Assembly (NCBI GenBank): GCA_025201705.1
Contig: MU616852.1
Coordinates: forward strand, 2,926-36,575
Length of the DNA: 33,650 nucleotides
Reading direction: 5' to 3'
DNA from: Dissophora ornata
Lineage: Eukaryota; Mortierellomycota; Mortierellomycetes; Mortierellales; Mortierellaceae
The translations under genes were made by a program, and so were the position numbers. Numbering within the stretch: the stretch's first letter is position 1; each line of letters opens with the position of its first letter. Of the stretch, positions 11,392 to 21,400 are shown in pieces. The notes under the pieces are model-generated. The model searched no databases and was not told where the DNA came from. It saw nothing but the letters and a program-made list of their open reading frames with translations.

Positions 11392-14300
11392 ATGCTAAGC
11401 AGTGTGTATTCGAAACTACGAAACACCCTCTCCCCACAAGCGGCATTGGAGCTCGCAAACGAGCATTTGGAAAATGCACGCAAAACAAAAAATCCCGAAA
11501 TAGCTCTTGAGTACTGCAACGACGCGGAAAAAGCCCTGGCCCACATAAGAACATCCGTGAGGAAGACCTGTGTTTCGTCCACACGTGCTGAGGATCAATC
11601 TTTGTGCAATGAAATTGCTACTGCTTACTTTGAGCTTGGCGAACTGCTGGATAGCCTGGGGCGCCGCACCAAGGCACAGGTCATTTACAAAAATGGAGAA
11701 AAATGGGGGTATGTAAGCGACAACAATATTCTTTGTTGAATGTTCAAGGCTCGTATATCTAATCGTATTACGGTTTTACAAAATCAATATGTTGCAGAAG
11801 ACGTGTTCAATTGCCAGGCCAGTCATCCTCTCGTTCCGACAACGTCGCATCCCCCCGCGCTGCGGATCCCCCTGCATATTCCGGTGCAGATTCCAGTGCG
11901 GATTCCGCTATGGATCCTGCCGCGAATCCACCTGTCGTCCATGCAGTGTCATTTCCTCCCCCTCCTCCTCGCTCCCTGATTCCGAACAGCTCAATTCAGG
12001 ACATTGCAACAATCTTTCCGCAAATTTTCGCAAAGGACATGGACCAGCCTCCTGACATAAACAAATTGCCAAAAGTCAATGAGCGTCTCAAGAACATATC
12101 GCAGCTCGTTCACTGCCTTTCCCTTTTACAACCTAAGCAATTCAACGAAGAGGCACTCGATCAGTCCGAGCGCGACTGGCTAAAAGCCATTGAGAATGAT
12201 ACAGAGGAGCACGAAAGGCTGAGGATACTAGCGATCAACATGCTCAAAGAATTCACTCACGATGAACTAAAAGATACGAATGTCGTCACAGAAGTCGTGT
12301 GTCTAGTGCCGGTTCTCGAGAAACACGAACTTCAAAAATTACTCCAGCAGCTGTTTCATGGCATCGAGCAAACGGAAATGTTGGATTTCGATCTACTCGA
12401 AGGACTGAAACAGCTGGTCCAACGCGCTCGCCCCGGTCATCTCAACTCTGATAATCTGGTCAAGATACTGGAGCTCATCAGTAAGCGCTTAAGAGGCACT
12501 CACGGGAAGTCACCAGATTACATCAACCAATTAACCTTGACGGTATCACGGGTCTTGGATGCCATGGCTGATACCAAGGTCAAGGGCCTAGACCGTGAAA
12601 AGCTCCACGCGCCCCTCGCTGCCTATTTGCATGAGTTAGAAGGCGACACTGACCCGCACCTGGTCTACCAAGCGGCCTATGCCTCCCAAGCACTACTATA
12701 CGTCCCGGACGATGAGACTCCCTGGCAAGCCACGCAGCGGCGCACAGGAAAAGTGGTCAAAGGAGTTGCAGGGTTGGTGAACGCAGTTAAAAGCTTGGAT
12801 CTCAACCAGTTTGTAGAAGGTTTGAGCCATATTCAAGATGGGCTGGCCGGAGCATCGGAGGTCTTTGATGTAGCCAAAAGCGCCTATGAAGACGTTAGTG
12901 CTCTGGACGAGAGCGGGCAACAATTTCTACAGTATCTCAAGGAGGGATTAAGTTTCAGTCGCAAACGTGCCTGGTATCCGGCATTGCGTGGTGCAGATGT
13001 TTTGCTTCAAAATGGTCAACTCATCCAATTCAAGAGACTGGTTTGTGAAGCACCTTGCCGGCGTGATCCCGCCTTTCAATGGGGATTATGTCAGCGTCTC
13101 GGGGAGCTTGCAGTCAATGAGCAATGTGACGACGCTTCTCGAACAAGTGCTGTTGCGTTTCTTGGGGAGATGTATCAAAGTGACGAGGTCTGGAGTCATT
13201 ATACCTGCATCAAGCAATTGATTCTCGATATTCTCATACAGCTGGCAGTTTCATACGGAAGAGAAGCGCAAGGTATGAGGGAAGGGGCGGAAATGGCTGG
13301 CGACATTGCTACAGTACTTGTCGGGGTGTCATCAAAATACTAACACGTCGATTCATTGAAATGCCGCAGCCGCTAAAGCCTTGCTCCAAAAGTTGGAAAC
13401 GGATGGGGATTCCAAGAAGCAGGCGCTTTATCGCGTGTGTCTAGAGAACGGTCCAGGCCTACATCCATTGAAAGTCGCTTTGCTCTCGATGTTGTCTATG
13501 TCCCTGCTGGACCGTGTTCAAAACAATCCAGATGCCGAAACCCGTTTGCGCCATCTTAAAGTTCGACGATTAGAGGAAAGAGGCAAAGACGTGTATATTT
13601 CTCCACAAGCCAAGGCTAGCTTAAAAGTCAGCGATGATGCTCTTTTCCCTTTAATGGATAAGGTCAAGGAGTTCCTTGGGAGCGAGAGAAAGGTGTTTTT
13701 GGTGCTTGGCGATTCTGGGGCCGGAAAATCTACATTTAATCAGGAGCTCGAATGCGACCTGTGGAACAGGTACAAGAAAAATGTGGGCCGGATTCCACTC
13801 TTTATCACCTTGGCAGCAATTGAAAATCCTGAGCATAATCTGGTCGCCAAACAGCTACAGGAAGAAGGGTTCACCGATCGTCAAATCCAGGAGCTGAGAG
13901 ACCGCCGCCAGTTCATACTGATTTGTGACGGGTATGACGAGAGTCGACAGACGCACAACTTGTATAAGAGCAACCGACTGAATCTACGAGGCGGATGGCG
14001 CGCTCAAATGGTGATCAGTTGCCGCAGTGAGTACCTCGGCTCTGACTATCGGGATCGATTCCATCCAATAGACCGTAACCGGCAAGCAGAGTCACTCCTG
14101 TTTCAAGAGGCGGTTATTGCGCCGTTCACTAAGGATCAGATTAAGGACTACGTTGATCAATTTGTGTCAATGAAGAGTCCACAGTGGCAGGCTGACGAGT
14201 ACTTGCAAGCACTTGGTCGGATTCCGGGATTGAGTGACCTGGTGACAAATCCGTTCCTGTTAACCTTATCGCTGCATGTTTTGCCAGGAATGGTAGATCC

Positions 14301-17300
14301 GGGGCAAAATCTCTCGGCGGTCCGTATCACTAGAGTAGGACTGTATGACCGATTTGTGGAGCAATGGCTGGAGCGCGGCAAAATACGACTAATCGAGACG
14401 GTGAGCGACCAAGCCAGGAGAATATTCGAGAGATTGTCGGATGAAGGGTTCATGCAGAAAGGCGTTGGGTATTTGAAAAACTTGGCGACGGCAATCTTTC
14501 AGTATCAATCAGGCAGTTCTGTGGTCGAGTATCCATCACTCCGGGATCAAGGAACATGGAAAGAAGCGTTCTTTAGTCAGGGGGACGAGACGAAACTTTT
14601 GCGTGAGGCCTGTCCTCTGAAGCGCAGCGGCAACCAGTACCGCTTTCTTCATCAATCGCTTTTGGAATACAGTTTAGCGCGAGCGGTATTTGAGCCGCAA
14701 AAGAGATGGAGAGAAGGGCTGAAGGCAGTGGAGCCGACAGCAATGGCGTCCCGTCGAAGGAACGTCAATTCGGATTGCAGGTTTGAGAATCAAGGTGTTA
14801 TTGAAGAAGCAGTCGATGCCATTGAACAACCAGTGCTGGAATCGCCTTTAGGACGCAGGAGCTTTGTGGGTGAGCCGTCGATTCTGCGATTCTTGGCAGA
14901 GCGTGTCCAACAGGAATCTCTGTTCAAGCAACAGCTACTGGCGGTAATCGAGCGATCGAAAAACGAGATGACAGAGCTCGATACAGAGTTCGAGACAGTG
15001 CGCAGAGCTGCAGCCAATGCGATTACGATATTGGTCAGATCAGGGGAGCAGTTTAATGGAGTTGATTTACAAGGCATACAGATTCCGGGAGCGGATCTGA
15101 GTCAAGGCGTATTTGAACATGCTCATTTGCAAGGAGCTGACATGAGAAATGTGATTCTTCGCAGCTCATCGCTTATTGAAGCTGATTTGAGCGGGGCACA
15201 GATGGCAGGCGTACAGTTCGGTGAGCTGCCATTTCTCGAGGAAGAGATCTATGTGTCATGCTGCTTATATTCGCCAGATGGTAAAACATTCGCTGTTGGT
15301 CTTAAAAACGGCGACATCAGTGTCTACGCAATATCCGACTGGGAGAAAACGAAGACCTTGAATGGCCACCTCGGCATTGTATCGAGCATCGTGTATTCGC
15401 CAAACGGTGGTCAGATTGGGTCTGGCGGCGAGGACGAGACAGTGCGGCTATGGGATGTTGAAACAGGATATTGCCACCACACCTTGAGCGGCCATAGTGG
15501 CTACGTTACGAGCGTTGTGTATTCGCCAAACGGCGATCAGATCGCGTCTGGAAGCGAGGACAAAACAGTGCGGCTGTGGGATGTCAAAACAGGATATTGC
15601 CGCCACACCTTGGGCGGTCACAGCGACTATGTTTTGACTGTCGTATATTCGCCAACAGGAGATCAGATTGCGTCTGGCAGTGATGACAGCACTGTGCGGC
15701 TGTGGGATGTTGAAACCGGGAATTGCTGCCACACCTTGAGCGGCCATGACTTGAGTGTTTCGAGCGTCGTGTATTCGCCAAAAGGTGATCAGATTGCATC
15801 AGGCAGTGTGGACGAGACAGTGCGGCTGTGGGATGCTAAAACCGGAGATTGCCGCTACACCTTGAGCGGCCATAGTGACTCTGTTTCGAGCGTCGTGTGT
15901 TCGCCAAAAGGAGATCAGGTTGCGTCTTCCAGTTACGACGAGACAGTACAGCTGTGGGACCTTGAAACCGGAGATTGCTGCCTCACTTTGATGGGCCATA
16001 GCAAACGGGTTACGGTCGTCGTGTATTCGCCAAATGGCGGTCAGATTGCGTCTGGCAGCGAGGATAACACAGTGCGGCTATGGGATGTTGAAACTGGAGA
16101 TTGCCACCACACCTTGAGTGGCCATAGCCGGACTGTGGAGCGAGTCATGTATTCGCCAAAGGGTGATCAGATTGCGTCCTGCTGTTACGACATGACAGTG
16201 CGGCTGTGGGATGTTGCAACCGGAGATCACCTGTTCAGCATAAGCGGCCATAACGACTTAATTTCGAGCGTCGTGTATTCGCCAAAAGGCGATCAGATTG
16301 CGTCTAGCAGCTTGGACATGACAGTACGGCTGTGGAACGTTGAAACCGGAGATTGCCGCCACACCTTGAGCGGCCATAAGGAGACTGTTGGCAGTGTCGT
16401 GTATTCGCCAAAAGGTGATCAGGTTGCATCTTGCAGTCACGACATGACAGTGAAGCTGTGGGACGTTGAAACAGGAGATTGCCGCCACACCTTGAGCGGC
16501 CATTTTGACAGGGTTCTGAGCATCGCGTATTCGTCAAATGGTGATCAGATTGCGTCTGGCAGTTTGGACATGACAGTGCGACTGTGGGACGTTGAAACCG
16601 GAGATTGCCGCTACACCTTGAGTGGTCATACTCACAGTGTCACGAGCGTCGTGTATTCGCCGAAAGGTGATCAGATTGCATCTGGCAGTGATGGCAAGAC
16701 AGTGCGGTTGTGGGATGTTGAAACCGGAGATTGCCGCCACATCTTGAGCGGCCATGGTCACATTGTGAAGAGTGTCGTGTATTCGCCAAAAGGCGATCAG
16801 ATTGCGTCTGGCAGTTTCGACATGACAGTGCGGCTGTGGGATGTTGAAACCGGATATTGCTGCTATACCTTGAGCGGTCATACCAGCGCTGTTCAGAGCG
16901 TCATGTATTCACCAAATGGAGACCACATTGCATCTAGCAGTTTTGATATGACAGTGCGGCTGTGGGATGTTGAAACAGGATATTGCCGCCACATCTTGAG
17001 CGGCCATAGCGGCTATGTTGCGAGCATCGTGTATTCGCCGAAAGGAGATCAGATTGCGTCTTGCAGTGTGGACAAGACAGTGAGGCTGTGGGACATTGTG
17101 TCGGGTGAGTGTCGGGTGGCGATCCAAGCCTACGTTGAGGTATATAGGATCTCCTGGAAAGCCACTTTCGACAGTAACTATGTCGTTGTTGGATGTGGTG
17201 GGGGTTTAGTGCGGCAGTGGCGGGTCATAGAAGACGGAAACAAGTGTTACGTGCGGTTGCATTGGAGATCTCCGTCAATGGCGCTTACTTTGTTGAATAC

Positions 17301-17388
17301 ATCGATGAAAGACGTGAGAGGGCTAAGCCGACTGAATAAACAGCTCTTATTGCAACGCGGGGCCGTAGGTGAGCCCGCTCCGCTGTAG
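11392..17388 (+). CDS. NLR-like receptor: TPR-like, helical, NACHT, pentapeptide, WD40 (copy A)
   Basis: A 1936-aa STAND-type NTPase, the fungal equivalent of NOD-like receptors; ligand unknown. Exons 11392-11708, 11798-13272 and 13370-17388; donor GTATGAG in intron two, branch-like TACTAAC at 13338. Residues 1-106 are helical, TPR-like (IATAYFELGELLDSLGRRTKA). A Pro/Ser/Ala-rich linker follows (about 110-165). Residues 165-600 are helical with no family I recognise. NACHT: Walker A GDSGAGKST (711-719), Walker B FILICDGYDE (779-788), sensor-like VISCRSEYL (812-820). Pentapeptide repeats about 1159-1218 (ADLSQ, ADMRN, ADLSG). WD40 array about 1226-1890: 14 uniform 42-residue repeats between two degenerate ones. 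The last about 50 residues (from VRLHWRS to LLLQRGAV) are shared with copy B. In this family, ligand binding to WD40 repeats typically opens the NACHT for oligomerisation. No signal peptide; presumably cytoplasmic. No damage seen. Confidence 0.9.
15361..17124 (+). repeat. 14 tandem WD40 repeats of exactly 126 bp
   Basis: Fourteen in-frame units of 42 codons run without spacing change. The scaffold (VVYSPKGDQIASGS, then TVRLWDVETGDCRHTL) is nearly constant, also at the base level. Variation is concentrated in the three codons after SGH, the one or two codons after the following Val, the residues around the Asp in GSxDxTV, and the residues around TGxC. Two degenerate repeats flank the array, giving about 16 blades, enough for two propellers. 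Confidence 0.95.
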
Positions 17389-17860
17389 ATGGAGACTTTG
17401 AAGTTACAGCGGCTTGCATGTTACCCTATCTAAACTCTATCACTGGATACTGAAACTGGGGAAATTTCTGGCAGTCAATCCCACCATTGGGTGCTCAGCC
17501 AAGCTGGCGGAATCCACCACCCTTCAGTCTGACTAGGTAGCGAATATAATCCAAACAGGAGGGTGTCGAGGAAACATATAACTCGCGCAATGGCCACTGT
17601 TTCTAAGCTGTGCGTGGACCGCTGTGGGCTTGAACAAGAAAGTTCTGCCCAAGGACGACACCCTTTTTCATTTCACGCTTTATTTCATCAGGTCGCACTG
17701 CATTATGTTCAATTCACATTGAAGCATGATTAAAAGGACAAAGTCCCACTACAGACGGTCGCATCCACAACTGAGTCAAACGAAATCACCAACATGAACA
17801 TCTAGTCAGCATAGGCCTCCATGCTATAAAGCGTTCAACTGAAACTCGAGTCCCTTGGGG
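17389..17860. other. Spacer 3' of the first NLR gene, nothing assignable
   Basis: No recognisable gene. A plus-strand frame open from 17582 to a TGA near 17718 reads WTAVGLNKKVLPKDDTLFHF and resembles nothing I know; it may be more of the mobile-element remnant that follows or chance. Confidence 0.4.
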
Positions 17861-18304
17861 ATGCACAGCGAGGGTCAATTTCCTTTGCTAGTGTTCGGAC
17901 TTGTTTGCCCTGCGACCGAATTATTGATTCATTGAAGCGGAGCACACGCGTTACACGGTAAACGTTCCATTGCACCTTGCTGCATTGAGAACGGACGCAA
18001 TAGAGATGTGTTGATGACTCTCCGAGTCAAAGAAGCTTCCAGCTTGAATGGTGGCGTAAATGAAAGCGCTCTGTGTACAGTTGTTTCAGTGGACGAGTAC
18101 CTGACGAGCACCAAGTGTCAGTCATGTATAATCCGAATCCATGACTCGAGGCTTGCAAAGCCGACCGGCCGCAGCTGCGTCTACCTCGAGAAGGGTTGCC
18201 AGCGGTGGGTGCAGAGGGACAGCGTTGGGGCGCTCAATATGGCGCTCATTGGCCACGCTTGGCTCCATCAGATGGCCAAGCCGCGCGCTTTGCCAGGCCA
18301 ATAG
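17861..18304 (+). mobile_element. Truncated Fanzor/TnpB-like nuclease, C-terminal remnant
   Basis: The reading frame ends in the signature of the RuvC-zinc-ribbon end of TnpB/Fanzor proteins, the RNA-guided nucleases carried by IS605/IS607-type and eukaryotic transposons. VSVDEYLTSTKCQSC matches the (V)DE(Y/F)xTSxxCxxC block; SCVYLEKGC supplies a second Cys pair; WVQRDSVGALNMALIG matches the last RuvC block with its Asp (RDxxGAxN); the end KPRALPGQ resembles the RPxxL tail of fungal members. Upstream, FPLLVFGLVC (about 17879) could be the RuvC-II strand, but an in-frame TGA stands at 17933-17935 and there is no N-terminal half. I see no guide-RNA region or terminal repeats. A dead relic is most likely. 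Confidence 0.6.
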
Positions 18305-18346
18305 ATATAAAAATAATCACCCCATGGGTCGTGCTTAAAATGCTTA

Positions 18347-18433
18347 GTATTTGTATTATTTGTATTATTTGTATTATTTGTATTATTTGTATTATTTGTA
18401 TTATTGGTATTATTCGTATTATTCGTGTTATTT
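18347..18433. repeat. 9-bp minisatellite, unit ATTATTTGT
   Basis: About nine tandem copies of a nonamer; the first six or so are perfect, then TTTGT drifts to TTGGT and TTCGT. It lies just beyond the stop codon of the minus-strand NLR gene and would be in its 3' untranslated region. Confidence 0.9.
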
Positions 18434-18459
18434 AGATCATCGGCCACTTCGCAGAAGCT

Positions 18460-21400
18460 CTACGAAGGAACCAGCTCATCCACAGCACCGCGCTGCTCAA
18501 CAAGTTGCTTATTCAGCAGAGTTAATCCTGTCACGTCCTTCATGGAGGCCTCCATCAACTTAAGCTCATCAGGTAGAGATCTCCAGTGCAAGCGTACGCT
18601 ATACTTTCCTCTCTCGTCCATCACTTGCCAAAGTAGAACTGAGCCATCAGAACAGCCAACCGCCAAATAATTGTGTTTGGAGATTACTTTCCAAGCAACA
18701 CTGTAGACCTCCGCATGGTTTCGAATCACGGCCAGACACTGACCCGAAGCAACGTCCCAGAGCCGCCCTGTACTATCCGAACTTCCTGACACAATCTTAT
18801 CTCCTTTTGGAGAATACGTGATGCTCCGAACAGAGTCATTATGGTCGAGCAAGATTTGGAGGCATTCCCCGGTTCTACTGTCCCACAGCCTTACTGTCTT
18901 ATCATCACTGCATGATGCGACCTGGTCGTCCTTTGGCGAGTACACGACGCTCCGAACACTTCCGGTATGGCCAGTTAAGATCTTGGGCATATTTCCAGTT
19001 CCAATGTCCCACAGCCGAATTGTCTTGTCCTTACTCCCAGACGCAATTTGTCTGCCTTTTGGAGCATATGCGACGCTCGAAACACTGCCGCGATGACCTT
19101 TAAAAGTCTGGACATTTTCCCCAGTTTCGACATTCCATAGCCGCACTGTGTTGTCGTAGCTTCCAGACGCAATATGATGTCCCCTTGGCGAATAAGCAAT
19201 GCTCAGAACGCTTCCACTATGGCCTCTCAAGGTCTGGTTACACTCTCCAGTTACAATGTCCCATAACTCGACTGTGTTGTCTGAACCGCTTGATGCAATC
19301 TGACCACCTTTAGGCGAATATGCGACACTCGAATTCCAATCGCTGTGTAATTTCAAGGTATGGTGGCAGTCTCCTGTTCCAAAATCCCACAACCGCACTG
19401 TCCTGTCCACACTGCCGGATGCAATCTGATCACCTTTTGGCGACCACACGACACTCGAAACATGTCCACTATGACTCCTGCATAAGGAATAGTGATTGTC
19501 TTCAGTTTCAATGTCCCACAACCGTACAGTGCAGTCATCACTGCCAGATGCAACCTGATTGCCGCTTGGCGAATACACGACGCTCGTAACACTACGGCTA
19601 TGACCTCGCAGGATGTGGCGGCAATCTCTGGTCCCGACATCCCACAACCGAACTGTCTTGTCATCGCAGCCGGACGCTATGTGGTCACCTTTTGGCGAAT
19701 ATGAGGCGCTCCGAACACTGTCGCCATGGCCACTCAAGTCGCTGAGAAACGCTCCTGTTTTAGCGTCCCACAGCTCGACGGTCTCCCTGTAACTGCTAGA
19801 AACTATCTTATCTCCGCTTGGTGAATACCCCACGCTCGAAACGCATTGGCTATGGTCACTCAGGGTGCGAAGGCGGTGTCCAGTTTTAATATCCCACAGC
19901 CGTATTGTGTTATCATAACTTCCCGACGCGATCTCATCTCCGCTCGGTGAATACGCTACGCTTGACACGCGGTCGCTGTGGCCATGCAAGGTGTGAAGGC
20001 AGTCCCCGGTCTCAACGTCCCACAGCCGCACTGTCTTGTCCTCGCTGCCTGAGGCTACCTGATCACCTAGTGGCGAATACGCGACGCTCGAAACTTGGTC
20101 TCCATGGCCAATGAAGGTGTGTCGGCAAACTCTAGTGTCGACGTCCCACAGCCGCACTGTCCTGTCCTCGCTGCCAGATACAATCTGCCCACTGCATGGC
20201 GAAAATGCGACGCTCTCAACACGCAAGTAATGGCCGTGCAATATCCCTACTCTTTCCCACGTCTGTGTTTTATAAACACTGATTTCACTATTACTAAGAC
20301 CGACCGCGAGTTTGTTTCCGTCTGGCGAATAAGCGCAGGACTCAACCGAGCTTTCCTGTCTGAGATATGGCAATTCGCCAAACTGCACGCCCCTCATTCG
20401 TGCTCCGTCCAAATTAGCTCCTCGCAGCCAGGCACTTCGAAGTACGACGTTTTTCATGTTGGCTCCTTGCAGCTGAGCAGAATCGAATACACCATGACTC
20501 AGATCGGCCCCTGGGATCTGGATGCCTCGCAAATCCGCTCCGTTAAATTGTACTCCTGCTCTGACCAATATGGTAATCGCATTCGCCGCTGCGAGGCGCA
20601 CAGCCTTGATATCCTTTCTTTTTGTCTTCGACCGCTCAATGATCGCCAATAGCTGTTTCTTGAAGAGAGGTTCCTGTTGCACACGCTCCACCAAGAATCG
20701 TAGAATCGATGGCTCATTTACAAAGTTGCTGCGACCTAAAGGCGAGTCGAGCACAGACTGCTCTATGGCGACCACCACCTCCGCGGAATTGCCGTGACCT
20801 TCAGGGCAGTAATTGGAACTGGCATTGGAGCTGGAGCTCTCTCGACGCGCCGAGGTTGTGGCCGATTCCACTTTCCACTTTCCATCTCCTGTTTTGTCCT
20901 GCTGCTCAAACACTGCACACGCCAAGCTATATTCCAGAAGTGATCGATGAATAAAACGGTACTGGTTGCCGTTGCGGTTCAGAGGACAAGCTTCTCGCAA
21001 AATTTTCTTCTCGTCCTCTTCGCCGAAAAAAGTTTCTTTCCATGTCCCTTTATCCCGAGTAAACGTGTACTCGACCACTGAATTGCCCGCTTGATTGTCG
21101 AAGATCGCTGTGGCAAAGTCTTTCAAAAATTTGATGGCGCGCTCTGCGAAACCTGTGTTCGATAGCCGGTTGATGGCCTTTCTGTCTTGTTTGATCCCAT
21201 TCTCGAACAATCGTATTTCGCTGCGCCTGAGCCACTTCTCCATGAATTTGTCATACAGCGCAACCCTCGTGACACTGGTGGCCGGTAGGTTTGATCCCAG
21301 ACCCACCATCTCAGGTAAGACATCCAAGGAGAGAGTTAACAGAAACGGGTTCGTCACCAGATCCTTCAGGTTGGGAATCCGATCAATTGCCTCAATATAT

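Noticed and set aside
13273..13369. NLR copy A split into two genes at the stop near 13342
   Set aside because: A GTATGAG donor at 13273, TACTAAC branch-like site and CAG at 13369 join the frames in phase, and copy B has the same intron at the same place.
15448..17127. Series of minus-strand open frames with repeating units opposite the WD40 array
   Set aside because: They are the repeat array read backwards; the WD40 frame is the one under constraint.
18347..18433. CRISPR-like array
   Set aside because: Units are 9 bp with no spacers; a simple minisatellite in a eukaryotic genome.
20095..20652. 185-codon plus-strand frame opposite NLR copy B
   Set aside because: Antisense shadow of the WD40 and pentapeptide codons.
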